Shown: piece after piece, positions 46,842 through 56,695 of the stretch
Layout of the letters: every line of letters begins with the position of its first letter
Numbering within the stretch: the stretch's first letter is position 1
NCBI GenBank assembly: GCA_938006335.1
Contig: CALLMF010000039.1
Span: 1-64,000, forward strand
DNA length: 64,000 nucleotides
Direction: 5' to 3'
DNA from: an uncultured Granulosicoccaceae bacterium
GTDB taxonomy: Bacteria; Pseudomonadota; Gammaproteobacteria; Granulosicoccales; Granulosicoccaceae
Made by a program: the position numbers and the translations under genes
The notes under the pieces: model-generated
What the model was told of the DNA's origin: nothing
What the model saw: the letters and a program-made list of their open reading frames with translations, nothing else
The model's database searches: none

Positions 46842-47879
46842 CTACTGCTCGATGGCCGCTGTCCAGTTCGCCAGGAACCGACGGCGCTTGAGTGCATCGA
46901 GGTAGACGAGCAAGCCCGGTCCAAGTCGCACCGGGCGATAACGCAGGGTGTCCGCCAGTGCGTTCGTATCGATCGGCGGCACACCGATACTGCGAGTCAA
47001 CACATCGCGCGCGACCGGCCCGACAAGAAAATCAATCATGTCGCCGGCAAGCTCCACCTGCGTAGCGCCCACGGGTATGAAGGCGGTTCGCTGCAACACA
47101 TGCGTGAAGTCCGACAGTGGCACCACCACACCATCGCTGGAGGTGGCCAACGCGGCATCCGCGTAGCCCCCCACAACGTTGTAGGCAACGGCGATCTCTC
47201 CATTCTCGAGATCCTGCAGCATGTCGGCGCTACAACAATACAAGCGTGGTGACAACTCACCCATGGCCTCGATCAATCGGGAGTAGACATCCGAGCGACG
47301 CGAATCCTGCGTCGCGATCAGGTAACCGACACCCGAGGCGCGCACATCATAGGTACCGATGCGTCCCCGAAAGCGATCCGGGTGCGCGCGCAGCAAACGA
47401 ATGAGATCATCGCGATCCTCCGGCAAGTCGAGCCCCTGAAAGGCGCGACGAGACACGATAAGGCTCGCAGGCTCCTGGGTAAATCCGTACAACTGTTCGC
47501 GCCAATGCGACCAGCTCGGCAAGGACGCGACCGCAGGAGTACGGAAGTGTCGCCCAAAGCCATCGTTGACGAGCTTTATCTGCAGATCCATCGCAGACGA
47601 CACGATGAGATCGGCGATCGCCGGATCCTCCCGAACTGCTTCGAATACTTCGCGACTTGACGCAATGGTGTAGCGCACCGCCACGTCCGGACGGGCTGCT
47701 TGCCAGGCGTCAATCAGCGGCCCAAACAAGCTGAGATCGGTCGTTGACAGCACATGCAACTCACTGCTCTCGCTACTCGGACTACGCGCTTCGAAGACGT
47801 GTTCCGACTCGATGACAAGACCCGCCCGCACCGGCAGGCACATGGCCCACAACAACACACACGCCACAGTTTGCCTCAT
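46842..47879 (-). CDS. Extracellular solute-binding protein of a TctDE-type operon
   Basis: 345 residues with an N-terminal signal peptide (VACVLLWAMCLPVRAG). The fold pattern follows type-2 periplasmic binding proteins: LHVLSTTDLSLFGPLIDAWQ, DLIVSSAMDLQ, ENGEIAVAYNVVGGYADAAL. No ABC permease is adjacent. Its start overlaps the stop of the histidine kinase gene by 4 bp, so it is probably a ligand-sensing partner of the kinase rather than an uptake component. Confidence 0.82.
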   Translation of the reverse strand: MRQTVACVLLWAMCLPVRAGLVIESEHVFEARSPSSESSELHVLSTTDLSLFGPLIDAWQAARPDVAVRYTIASSREVFEAVREDPAIADLIVSSAMDLQIKLVNDGFGRHFRTPAVASLPSWSHWREQLYGFTQEPASLIVSRRAFQGLDLPEDRDDLIRLLRAHPDRFRGRIGTYDVRASGVGYLIATQDSRRSDVYSRLIEAMGELSPRLYCCSADMLQDLENGEIAVAYNVVGGYADAALATSSDGVVVPLSDFTHVLQRTAFIPVGATQVELAGDMIDFLVGPVARDVLTRSIGVPPIDTNALADTLRYRPVRLGPGLLVYLDALKRRRFLANWTAAIEQ

Positions 47880-49264
47880 GCGGCGGGCAAGCTCAGTTCC
47901 ACGGAAGTACCGCGGTCTTCAGCCGGAGACAACACCACCTGACCGTCATGCGCATTGACGACCTGCTCGACAATGGCAAGACCCAGCCCCGACCCGACGA
48001 CATCGTCAACGTTGGATCCCCGGATGTAACGCTGACTCAGATCGAGCGGACTCTCGCCCCCCAGGCCGCGGCCACGATCACGTATGTGCACAACAGCATC
48101 TCCCGCACGCCGCGTGGTCGTGACATCAATTCGCGTTTCCGCAGGCGAGTACTTGACGGCGTTGTCGATCAGATTGCGCAAGGCGGTCTCGAGTTGCACA
48201 CGATCTCCGGTCACGTCGAGCCCGCGCTCTATCCTGCAATCGAACTCGACGTCGCGCATCTCTGCAAGCGGACGAAAACGTTCGACCACTTCATCGGTCA
48301 GGCGCCCGATATCCAGCCGCTCGAGCGCCATGCGCTCGCTGCGATGCCCGACCATCGCATGTTCCAGCAACTGATCGGCCGAACGTGCGCTCGCGTCGAC
48401 CGCGCGCACCAGCTCGCGCATGGTCCTGCGCATCTCAGGGTCTTCGCTACGGCGCATCGCAGTCTCGGCGCGAGTGCGCACGATGGCCAGTGGCGTGCGC
48501 ACGTGATGCGCAGCCTCCGCAATCAGTGTTTCGGTTCGCTCCAGAGTTGCATCCAGTCTTGCCATGAAGCGATCCAGCGCGTTGCCCAGCGGCTCCAGCT
48601 CACGTGGCAAAGGCTCGCGCAGGGGTCTCAGGTCTGCGGGCCCACGCCGTTCGACGGATCCTGCGACCCGTCGCAAGGGTGCAAACGCACGACGTACGGC
48701 GTAAGCACACAACACCCCCGCCAGAGCAAACGCACCGATACCGATCAAGGCCGCTCGACGAGCCGCGGCAGACACGATTGCTTCCTGTCCGTAGCGAGTT
48801 TGCGCCACCAGCACTTCGGCAGGAACGGTTCTGCCATCGATTGCCACGCGTCGCGACAAGGCGGCGACGCGTACGGGCTGTCCCTGATGGACAGAACTGT
48901 AGAACACGGTTTCTGCAGGATTTGGCGCTTGCTCGGGCGGTAGAAGTTCAGCGTATCCGGTCAAGGTGTCACCATCGGCGATGACACGGTAGAAGACGCT
49001 GTCGTCGCTGACAGCTCCGAGCATGGCAAGCGCCCCGTAAGGAATATCCACCACCAGTGCGCCATCGTCGGCCTGCAAGCCTTCGGCAATCGCTTCGGCG
49101 GACGCGGCCAGCAAACCATCGTGAGTGGATTCGGCAACTTCATTCGAAGATGCACGCACCGCAACGTAGAGTAAACCGGACAACAGCGCCGCGATGGCCA
49201 TCAATGCGATCAGCAAACGTCGCGCAACCGATGGAGCCTTGAGTCGTGCAGGCACGGTGCTCAC
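47876..49264 (-). CDS. tctE: Sensor histidine kinase (TctE-like)
   Basis: 462 residues. Two membrane helices (LLIALMAIAALLSGLLYVAV and a second near residues 168-190) flank a periplasmic sensor region. A HAMP-like linker, HisKA box AEAAHHVRTPLAIVRT and HATPase motifs (LRNLIDNAVKYSP, RDRGRGLGGES, GSGLGLAIVEQV) follow. It is co-translated with the response regulator (4-bp overlap) and the binding protein. Position divergent from tctCBA supports control of tricarboxylate-type uptake. Confidence 0.9.
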   Translation of the reverse strand: MSTVPARLKAPSVARRLLIALMAIAALLSGLLYVAVRASSNEVAESTHDGLLAASAEAIAEGLQADDGALVVDIPYGALAMLGAVSDDSVFYRVIADGDTLTGYAELLPPEQAPNPAETVFYSSVHQGQPVRVAALSRRVAIDGRTVPAEVLVAQTRYGQEAIVSAAARRAALIGIGAFALAGVLCAYAVRRAFAPLRRVAGSVERRGPADLRPLREPLPRELEPLGNALDRFMARLDATLERTETLIAEAAHHVRTPLAIVRTRAETAMRRSEDPEMRRTMRELVRAVDASARSADQLLEHAMVGHRSERMALERLDIGRLTDEVVERFRPLAEMRDVEFDCRIERGLDVTGDRVQLETALRNLIDNAVKYSPAETRIDVTTTRRAGDAVVHIRDRGRGLGGESPLDLSQRYIRGSNVDDVVGSGLGLAIVEQVVNAHDGQVVLSPAEDRGTSVELSLPAA

Positions 49265-49938
49265 GCGGCGGAATCCAGTCGTATCAAGCGATAGCCAACG
49301 CCACGCACGGTTTCTATGCGCACGGAAGCAGACGCTGCAATCGCCTTGCGTACGCGACCCACGTAGACTTCGATCGCATTGTCAGATACCGACTCGAGTA
49401 CCCCGAAGACGCGGTCATGCAGTTGCGACTTCGAGTACACCCTTCCGGGAGAACGCGCAAGCACGTGCAACACCCTGAGTTCCCGGTTACGCAGGGTGGT
49501 CTGGCAACTGCCGATACTGACTGTCGCGCATTCGGTATCGACGACCAGATCTCCGAGCGTCAGCACATCCGCGCCATGCCCATGCCGTCGCAACACGGCG
49601 CGGCAGCGCGCACCGAGTTCCGCAAAGTCCACTGGCTTGGTGATGTAGTCATCGGCGCCCGCGTCAAGGAGGCTCACGCGGTCGGCAACCGCACTGCGCG
49701 CGGTCAGCACGATGACCGGCGTCTCGATAGAGGCGCGACGCTGCCGGGCGAGGAAGTGTCGACCATCGCCATCAGGCAGCTGGATATCGAGCAACAACAG
49801 GTCGAACTGCTCGCTCATCAGGAAGGCATCAGCCGCCGCCAGATCGGCGGCGTGTTCTACCACGTGCCCGTCCAGTGATAGCCGCTCGACCACACTTTGG
49901 GCGAGCTCGATGTTGTCCTCGATCAGCAGGAATCGCAT
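49261..49938 (-). CDS. tctD: OmpR-family response regulator (TctD-like)
   Basis: 225 residues. The receiver domain has MRFLLIEDNIELAQSV, the phospho-acceptor in LLLLDIQLPDGDG (about Asp52) and the Lys of ITKPVDF. The winged-helix domain ends VRKAIAASASVRIETVRGVG. It is the first gene of the three-gene minus-strand operon and divergent from tctC across 128 bp, where its binding sites should be. Confidence 0.92.
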   Translation of the reverse strand: MRFLLIEDNIELAQSVVERLSLDGHVVEHAADLAAADAFLMSEQFDLLLLDIQLPDGDGRHFLARQRRASIETPVIVLTARSAVADRVSLLDAGADDYITKPVDFAELGARCRAVLRRHGHGADVLTLGDLVVDTECATVSIGSCQTTLRNRELRVLHVLARSPGRVYSKSQLHDRVFGVLESVSDNAIEVYVGRVRKAIAASASVRIETVRGVGYRLIRLDSAA

Positions 49939-50066
49939 TCGCGCAAGCCTAACGGAGCAGCCCCCATCCGTGAAGCCTCCTCATGACAGGTTGATGTCAG
50001 GTTCACGAATCAAGCTGCGCCCAGACGCGCCATACGCCGCGTTGGGTATCACCTGGAGGAGCTACC

Positions 50067-51041
50067 ATGTCAAGAACCCGTCTTACGACTGCCGCACTCG
50101 CGGCGGCATTGTTGTCCATTGGCGCCGGCCCCGGTGCTGTTAGCGCGGCCGAGTGCATTGCACCCGCCAATCCCGGCGGTGGCTGGGACTTCACCTGCCG
50201 ATCCATCGGCAAGATCATGTACGACATCGGCGCGGTTGAAGAGCCGGTTCAGGTCACCAACATGGCCGGTGGCGGCGGTGGTCTCGCCTATTCGCACGTG
50301 GTCAACGAGCGATCGGATGATTCCGAACTCATCGTTGCAGCATCAAGCGCCACGGCCACTCGTCTCGCACAAAACGCCTACGGCGGCATGACCGCGGATC
50401 AGGTCCGCTTTGTCGGCGCGATTGGCGCTGATCCGGGTGTACTCGTCGTTGCTGCCGATTCCCCGTACGAGTCACTGACCGACCTGCTCGATGCCGTCAA
50501 GGCGGATCCTGCGAGCGTAGCTTTTGCCGGCGGTTCTGCTGTTGGTGGTTTCGATCACCTCAAGGTGCTGATGGCGCTTGACCGTGTCGGCTTCGACGAC
50601 ATCACCAGCGTCAAGTACATCGGCGTTGACGGTGGAGCCGATGCTGTCACTCAAACGGTCGGTGGATTCACGCAGGCGATGACTGGTGACATGTCAGAGA
50701 TCGTTGGCTTCCTGAAGGCCGGAGACGTTCGCGTCATTGCCGTACTCACCGAAGAGCGTGTGCCTGGCTTTGAGGACATCCCCACCGCGAAGGAGCAAGG
50801 TGTCGATGTGGTTGCGGTCAACTGGCGTGGACTCTACGTCCCGAAGGACATCTCTGACGAGGACTACCAGAAGTGGGCAGACGCACTTCAGAAAGTGGCT
50901 GACAGCGACGAGTGGGCAGAGCAGATGACCGCCAACGGTCTGGCTCCGTTCACCCGCGTTGGTAGCGATTTCCAGAACTATGTCGACCAGGTGGTTGGCG
51001 AGATCAACCAGATGTCCAAGGACATCGGTGTCATTCAGTAA
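50067..51041 (+). CDS. tctC: Tripartite tricarboxylate transporter substrate-binding protein
   Basis: 324 residues. The signal peptide ends GPGAVSAAEC. The TctC fold is seen in CIAPANPGGGWDFTCRS, NMAGGGGGLAYSHV and FAGGSAVGGFDHLK. A strong GGAGG ribosome site precedes the ATG. It captures a carboxylate in the periplasm for TctAB. The ligand cannot be told from sequence; citrate, tricarballylate and various dicarboxylates are known for the family. Confidence 0.93.
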   Translation: MSRTRLTTAALAAALLSIGAGPGAVSAAECIAPANPGGGWDFTCRSIGKIMYDIGAVEEPVQVTNMAGGGGGLAYSHVVNERSDDSELIVAASSATATRLAQNAYGGMTADQVRFVGAIGADPGVLVVAADSPYESLTDLLDAVKADPASVAFAGGSAVGGFDHLKVLMALDRVGFDDITSVKYIGVDGGADAVTQTVGGFTQAMTGDMSEIVGFLKAGDVRVIAVLTEERVPGFEDIPTAKEQGVDVVAVNWRGLYVPKDISDEDYQKWADALQKVADSDEWAEQMTANGLAPFTRVGSDFQNYVDQVVGEINQMSKDIGVIQ

Positions 51042-51130
51042 GCACACGCAAGCCACATCAGTATTACCAGGCTTGTATTTGAATGGCGCGTTGTAGACAA
51101 GCGATAATTCAGTGCGACGAGGACTGACTC

Positions 51131-51571
51131 ATGAGTGACCGAGTACTAGGCCTCGTCGCGCTGGTGGCTGGATTGGCCTACGCGTTTGCCTCAACGAAAA
51201 TTCCCACAAGCTTTCTCGCCGACCCGCTCGGTCCGAAAGCCTTCCCGATGATATTGGGCGCGACCACTGCCCTGTGCGGTCTGTTGATCGCACTCAAACC
51301 CGATCGGCCCGGACCACAATGGCCGGCACCGATCACCTGGTTTGCTCTTGCAATTGCCGTCAGCGTGCTCATCGGCTACGCGCTTACGTTGAAACCGCTC
51401 GGCTTCCTTATTCCTACAGCGGTCGCTGCAAGCATCCTGAGCTTTCAGATTCGCCCGAAGATCATCGCCTCTCTGGCGACAGGCGTGGGCTTGTCGCTCG
51501 GGCTGTATGCCGTGTTTCGTTTTGTTCTCGGACTGAGTCTTGCGGCCGTACCGCGCGGGTGGATCGCCTGA
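51131..51571 (+). CDS. tctB: Tripartite tricarboxylate transporter small permease
   Basis: 146 residues with four hydrophobic helices, typical TctB size. KIPTSFLADPLGPKAFPMIL is the family signature near the N-terminus. GAGGA lies shortly before the ATG. The last base of its stop is the first base of the tctA start. Confidence 0.92.
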   Translation: MSDRVLGLVALVAGLAYAFASTKIPTSFLADPLGPKAFPMILGATTALCGLLIALKPDRPGPQWPAPITWFALAIAVSVLIGYALTLKPLGFLIPTAVAASILSFQIRPKIIASLATGVGLSLGLYAVFRFVLGLSLAAVPRGWIA

Positions 51572-53118
51572 TGGAAACCCTGTCCCTGCTCGCTGACGGA
51601 TTTGCCGTAGCACTCAACCCCTTCACCCTGATGCTTGCCGTTGCCGGCTGCATCATCGGCACGATCGTCGGCGCGCTGCCCGGGCTCGGTCCGTCCAACG
51701 GTGTCGCCATCCTGATTCCACTGGCGTTCAGCTTCGGGCTGGATGCCACCGAAGCGCTGATCCTGATGACAAGCGTGTACTACGGCGCCATGTATGGCGG
51801 GCGCATCAGCTCGATACTGCTGAACATCCCGGGCGATGAGCCAGCGATGATGACCACACTCGACGGCTATCCCATGGCCAAGGCCGGACGCGCATCGGAT
51901 GCCCTCGTGCTCTCCGGTGTCGCATCCTTTGTGGGTGCCTTCCTCGCCACCATCGGCCTGATGCTGCTGGCGCCGATGCTGGCTCAGGTGGCCTTCCTGT
52001 TCGGGCCGGCAGAGTACTTTGCGCTCTACCTGCTCGCGTTCTCCACCCTCGGCGGCATCGCCTCCAACAACCAGCGCAAGGCAGCGCTTGCCGCGTGCAT
52101 TGGCCTTGCGATCGCGATGATCGGGCTCGACAATTCGAGCGGGATGCCGCGCCTGACCGGCGGCAACCTTCACCTGATGGACGGCGTGGACTTTCTCGTC
52201 GCCATCGTCGGGCTGTTTGCAGTCTCCGAGGTGTTCATCTTCATCGAGAGCCACGGCAAATCCTCGGCCATCGGCGTGAAGCTCGACAAGATCACGATAC
52301 CCGTCAAGGACATCATCGCAAGCTCCGGCACCATGCTGCGCTCCACGGTCATCGGCTTTGTCGCGGGCATTCTTCCGGGCGCTGGCGCATCCCTCGGGAG
52401 CTTTCTTGCCTACATGGGTGAGAAGAGCTACGTGCGCGACAACTCGCGTTTTGGTAAGGGCGATCCGCGCGGAGTCGCAGCACCAGAGGCTGGTAACAAT
52501 GCCGCGGCCGGCGGCGCCCTGGTCCCGATGTTGACCCTCGGTGTGCCCGGGTCCGGTACGACTGCGGTGTTGCTTGCGCTGCTGATGACACTGAACATCA
52601 CCCCCGGCCCACTGTTGTTTACCGAACGCCCGGACGTGGTCTGGGGTCTGATCGCAGCCCTGCTGATCGCCAACTTCGTGCTGTTGATACTCAACGTGCC
52701 GATGGTGCGCATTTTCGTGAAGGTGCTGTCAGTGCCGCCCAGTGTGCTGCTGCCCGGTGTCTGCATGGTCTCCTTCGTCGGTATCTACTCCTTGTCGGGG
52801 AGCTACTTCGACCTGTTGTTGATGATCGGCTTCGGGGTGCTCGGCTATCTCCTTCGCAAGCTCGATGTACCGACGGTACCGATCATCCTCGGTATCCTGC
52901 TCGGCAACCACATGGAAGATTCCTTGCGACGCGCGATGGTGCTGTCAGGTGGCGAGTGGCAGTATCTGTTCTCGTCGACCATCGCTATCGGACTCTGGAT
53001 TGCCGCTGTTGTCGGGTTCATCGCACCGCTGTTTCTCAAGCGCTTCTTCGCCAAGCCGGTGCCGCTTGACGACACCACCGCAGACACGGCATCGGCTGAC
53101 TCGAAACCGGCATCCTGA
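51571..53118 (+). CDS. tctA: Tripartite tricarboxylate transporter large permease
   Basis: 515 residues from the ATG at 51571. The conserved GTIVGALPGLGPSNGVAILI, YYGAMYGGRISSILLNIPGD and TLGVPGSGTTAVLL are the hallmarks of TctA, and about 11-12 membrane helices are visible. It is the ion-coupled translocator of the TctCBA system. The DUF1446 gene begins just after it. Confidence 0.95.
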   Translation: METLSLLADGFAVALNPFTLMLAVAGCIIGTIVGALPGLGPSNGVAILIPLAFSFGLDATEALILMTSVYYGAMYGGRISSILLNIPGDEPAMMTTLDGYPMAKAGRASDALVLSGVASFVGAFLATIGLMLLAPMLAQVAFLFGPAEYFALYLLAFSTLGGIASNNQRKAALAACIGLAIAMIGLDNSSGMPRLTGGNLHLMDGVDFLVAIVGLFAVSEVFIFIESHGKSSAIGVKLDKITIPVKDIIASSGTMLRSTVIGFVAGILPGAGASLGSFLAYMGEKSYVRDNSRFGKGDPRGVAAPEAGNNAAAGGALVPMLTLGVPGSGTTAVLLALLMTLNITPGPLLFTERPDVVWGLIAALLIANFVLLILNVPMVRIFVKVLSVPPSVLLPGVCMVSFVGIYSLSGSYFDLLLMIGFGVLGYLLRKLDVPTVPIILGILLGNHMEDSLRRAMVLSGGEWQYLFSSTIAIGLWIAAVVGFIAPLFLKRFFAKPVPLDDTTADTASADSKPAS

Positions 53119-53126
53119 ACCGACAC

Positions 53127-54560
53127 TTGAGCCGCAGGCCACCGGCAGTGGACAATGCCGGTTCCACCTCTGCGCCTCCTTCCCCGTCAGTGTCCACACG
53201 CATCCTGGTTCCCTCCGGCGTCCTCGGCCTCGGTTTTGATCGCGATGCCCTCGCGACCGGCGTAGCGATGCAACCCGACCTGATCGCCATCGACGGTGGG
53301 TCCACCGATTCCGGGCCCGTGTACCTCGGCACCGGGACCTCCAAATATGCAAGAGCGGTAACCGATGGCGAATGGCGCGAGCTCCTCGCAGCGCGACACA
53401 CAGCAGGCTGCCCACTGGTCATCGGCTCTGCAGGTACCTGCGGTGTCGACAGCGAAGTCGATGCCCTTGTTGCGCTGACGCAAGCATGGGCCGACGAAAA
53501 TGCAACGCCGCTGCGCATCGCCTGCCTCTACACGGAAGTCGACCCCGGCCCGGTACAGATGGCGATCGATGAAGGACGCATCCACGCACTCGGCGCCATC
53601 CCCGTGGACGATGCCTTGCGAGACGCCGTTGGTGACTGCAGGCACATCGTCGCGCTAGCAGGCGCCGAAGCGATCGCAGCAGCACTGGCCGAGGATGTCG
53701 ATGTCGTGATTGCAGGCCGCGCGACCGACACGGCCTTGTTCGCCGCGTTACCCATTGCCCGCGGTGCCGATGCGGGCGCGGCCTGGCATGCCGCCAAGAC
53801 CGTGGAATGCGGAGCGCTATGCAGCACCTCACCGGCCAGCGGTGTCGTCATCGTCGATATCGATGAGAGTGGCTTCACCGTGCAAGCGGTCGCGAAAGAC
53901 GCTGAGTGCACGCCCTACACGGTGTCGGCCCACATGCTGTACGAGAACACCGATCCGCTCGTGCTGCATGAGCCGGGTGGGCGCCTCGATGTCAGCGATG
54001 CGGCTTACGAACACACCGATGGTGGCGTTCGCGTCACCGGCTCGCGCTGGATCCCCGATGATCGCTATACCGTGAAGCTCGAAGGCGCACGACAGGTCGG
54101 GCATCAGTGCAGTTCACTCGTTCTGATCAGGGAAGCACGCTACATCGCGGCCATTGACTGTTGGTGCAACGCACTGCGCGCGCGACTGCAGGAAGACGTG
54201 GCCCGTCACATCGGAACGCTCGACTACACGGTGGAGCTCCGACGTATCGGACTGGACGCAACGCTCGGTGAGGCCGAGTTCGACACGCAGCTTCCCGCGG
54301 AAATCGGTGTGTTGTTGCTGGTGACTACCGAGACCGCTGAACAGGCACTGTCCATCGCTCGCCTTGCCAACCCCTTGTTGTTACACCTCGGCCTGCCCGA
54401 GGACGTCAGCATGCCGAGCTTCGCGTTTCCCTACACGCCGGCAGAAACGCCTCGCGGTCCCGTGTACGCCTTTGCGCTCGACCATGTGATGCACATCGAT
54501 CGCTGGGAGGACGCCTGTCGCATGGAGATTGTCGAACCCGTGAACCGCCAGAGCGCCTGA
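53127..54560 (+). CDS. AtuA/DUF1446 family protein
   Basis: Up to 477 residues from a TTG at 53127. The more likely start is the GTG at 53190 (MSTRILVPSGVLGLGFD), where family similarity begins. IAIDGGSTDSGPVYLGTGTS and IAGRATDTALFAAL are DUF1446 hallmarks. Relatives act in acyclic terpene or hydroxy-acid catabolism, but the reaction is not established to my knowledge. The family is often paired with a DUF4387 gene and a tricarboxylate-type transporter. Here the transporter is adjacent and a DUF4387 gene is 9 kb downstream. Confidence 0.85.
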   Translation: MSRRPPAVDNAGSTSAPPSPSVSTRILVPSGVLGLGFDRDALATGVAMQPDLIAIDGGSTDSGPVYLGTGTSKYARAVTDGEWRELLAARHTAGCPLVIGSAGTCGVDSEVDALVALTQAWADENATPLRIACLYTEVDPGPVQMAIDEGRIHALGAIPVDDALRDAVGDCRHIVALAGAEAIAAALAEDVDVVIAGRATDTALFAALPIARGADAGAAWHAAKTVECGALCSTSPASGVVIVDIDESGFTVQAVAKDAECTPYTVSAHMLYENTDPLVLHEPGGRLDVSDAAYEHTDGGVRVTGSRWIPDDRYTVKLEGARQVGHQCSSLVLIREARYIAAIDCWCNALRARLQEDVARHIGTLDYTVELRRIGLDATLGEAEFDTQLPAEIGVLLLVTTETAEQALSIARLANPLLLHLGLPEDVSMPSFAFPYTPAETPRGPVYAFALDHVMHIDRWEDACRMEIVEPVNRQSA

Positions 54561-54565
54561 TACCC

Positions 54566-55490
54566 ATGACTCAATCGATCGCCATCATCGGTGCAGGCCT
54601 GATGGGTCATGGCATCGCACATGTGATGGCAGCGGCGGGTCATCAGGTCAAGGGGTTCGACCGCTCTTGCGAGGCACTTGCAAGTCTGCCCGAACGGCTT
54701 GTCGCCGTGTCAGCACTGCTCGATGAAAATGGCGAGGCAGCGCAGCGGGTCCAGGCCTGCACAACACTGGAACAGGCAGCAGACAATGCCGATGTCGTGA
54801 TCGAGGCGGCCGCAGAGGACGTGCACGTCAAGCGGCGCATCGTCGCAGAGCTTGAGGCCGTGGTGTCCGAGAGCACCATCACTACATCCAACACATCGGC
54901 CCTGCCCATCACCCAGATTGCGCTCGAGGCGCAAAGTCCCGAGCGCATCGTCGGCTCACACTTCTGGAATCCACCTCACCTCGTCAAGCTTGTCGAGGTG
55001 ACGCAGGCCGAGCGCACCAGTGATGAAACCGTCGAGAAGACCTTGGCCTTGTTCAATGCGGCAGGTCATCACGCGGTCCATGTATGACAGGATATTGCAG
55101 GGTTTATCGGCAACCGCATGCAGCATGCGCTCAAACGCGAAGCCATCGCGCTGGTCGCCTTCGGGCGTGTGCGATGCCAGGACCGTCGATGAGGTGGTCA
55201 AGCGCGGATTCGGCAGCCGACTCTCCGTGCTCGGCCCACTCGAGCAATCGGATCTCGTCGGGCTGGATCTGACCCGGTCGATACACAGCACCTTGATGCC
55301 TGCCATCGACGCGACAGACCGACCTCATCCCTATCTCGAGGCACTGGTTGCCGACGGACATCTCGGCATGTCCACCGGCAAGGGCTTCCACGACTGGACA
55401 CCCGAGTCAGCCAAGAAAGTCCGCGATCGACTGAACCGGTTTCTGGCGCGGCAGGCGCATCAATCCAAGGCCCCGGACACTGAAGACTGA
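54566..55490 (+). pseudogene. 3-hydroxyacyl-CoA dehydrogenase, inactivated by a stop and a frameshift
   Basis: The first 173 codons encode the NAD-binding domain: IAIIGAGLMGHGIAHVMAAA, SNTSALPITQI and SHFWNPPHLVKLVEV. An in-frame TGA at 55085-55087 replaces a residue in the expected VHVxxDIxGFIGNR motif; the frame then continues correctly as QDIAGFIGNRMQHALKREAI. Near 55159 one extra base shifts the frame, and the rest (SGVCDARTVDEVVKRGFGS onward, to a normal C-terminus at 55490) continues in the next frame. The substrate would be a hydroxy acid or hydroxyacyl-CoA, fitting the preceding DUF1446 gene. A sequencing or assembly error is possible but needs two events. Confidence 0.82.
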
Positions 55491-55525
55491 GACACCGTCG
55501 CCAGGCAATTTCCGCTCCTTTTTGC

Positions 55526-55556
55526 TAGACGCCAATCATTAATTGATTGACGTCTA
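55526..55556. promoter_or_regulatory. 31-bp palindrome, operator candidate for the LacI-type regulator
   Basis: TAGACGCCAATCA (55526-55538) and TGATTGACGTCTA (55544-55556) are inverted copies with one mismatch around ttaat. It lies 27 bases before the regulator start at 55583 and about 35 bases after the preceding pseudogene, where the promoter must be. Autoregulation of the regulator-xylA operon is inferred. Confidence 0.65.
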
Positions 55557-55582
55557 TCATTCCGTGCCTGATACTGGACCTC

Positions 55583-56695
55583 GTGAGCAGATCGAGCACC
55601 AGCAGAAGCATCAGCACAACGGAGCCCAGAGCGCCCACGCTTACGGATGTCGCTGAGGCCGCAGGCGTCAGCTACGCCACCGCAGACCGCGTGGTCAACC
55701 AGCGTGGCAACGTGGCCGCAAAATCGATGCGCAAGGTGCAGGACGCCATGTCTGCGCTGGGCTATGTGCGTAATCTTGCCGCTGCCAACCTGTCGCGTCA
55801 GCGCACATACCGGCTCGCCTTCCTGCTACCGGGCGGCAGAAACGCCTTTTTCAATCGAATGCGCGCCCACGTGGAAAGTGCTGCGACACGCCTCGCTGCC
55901 GATCAGATCACCGTCGAGGTCATCGATATCGACGCCTTTGCCATAAAGGGACTCCGGCAAAGTCTCAAGGCCCTGGATGCATCGCGCTATGACGGCATCG
56001 CCGTCGTTGGCCTTCGGGCAGATGAGATTGTCGAGCCTCTCGACGACCTCGGCAGCACCGGTACCATCATCGTCGGGCTGGTATCCGACCTACCGGAAAA
56101 GCACCGCAGCGCGTACATCGGCATAGACAACGAATCCGCGGGGCGCACCGCCGCGCGATTGTTGGGTCTTGCGCATGGCCCCGGAGCAAAAGGACGTATC
56201 CAGCTGCTCGCCGGATCCCTGAGCTCAGTGGATCACGCCGAACGCCTCAAAGGATTTACCGATGTCATCACATCGGACTTCCCGATGATCAAGTGCCTTG
56301 ATCCGATCATGACAAGGGATCGGGCCAACGCGGTCAAAACAGCCGTGGAACACGCGCTGCGAAAAGGCAGCACGACTACGGCCCTGTACAACGCGGGTGC
56401 CGGAAATGCCGGTCTGACAACAGCGCTACGAGAGCGAAACAAACGTTCACGCCCCCTCTGTGTCGTGCATGAGCTCGTGCCACACACATTGGCAGGGCTG
56501 CGTGAAAAGTACATCGATGTGGTCATCGACCAGCGACCGGACATCGAGGTGAACCGTGCAGTAACGCTGATGAAGGATCTGATTGACGGACGTCAACCAC
56601 TCCACACTCACGCATTGGTTCCGACGATTTATCTACACGACAACGTGCCCTGCGACGTGCACGGCATCTCACCAGGAAACGACAAGCAAACGTGA
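55583..56695 (+). CDS. LacI-family transcriptional regulator
   Basis: About 370 residues from the GTG at 55583 (GGA 6 bases upstream); a start at 55547 would lie inside the operator palindrome. The HTH is [20 protein letters not shown], with hinge [18 protein letters not shown]. The rest is a periplasmic-binding-protein-like sensor domain ([20 protein letters not shown]) that probably binds a sugar. Its stop overlaps the xylA GTG start by 4 bp, so it is co-transcribed with the genes it should control. Confidence 0.92.
   Translation: MSRSSTSRSISTTEPRAPTLTDVAEAAGVSYATADRVVNQRGNVAAKSMRKVQDAMSALGYVRNLAAANLSRQRTYRLAFLLPGGRNAFFNRMRAHVESAATRLAADQITVEVIDIDAFAIKGLRQSLKALDASRYDGIAVVGLRADEIVEPLDDLGSTGTIIVGLVSDLPEKHRSAYIGIDNESAGRTAARLLGLAHGPGAKGRIQLLAGSLSSVDHAERLKGFTDVITSDFPMIKCLDPIMTRDRANAVKTAVEHALRKGSTTTALYNAGAGNAGLTTALRERNKRSRPLCVVHELVPHTLAGLREKYIDVVIDQRPDIEVNRAVTLMKDLIDGRQPLHTHALVPTIYLHDNVPCDVHGISPGNDKQT

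Noticed and set aside
46403..46984. 194-codon minus-strand ORF over the TRAP remnant
   Set aside because: It is Cys/Arg/Trp-rich noise in another frame of the pseudogene region and overlaps the start region of the binding-protein gene.
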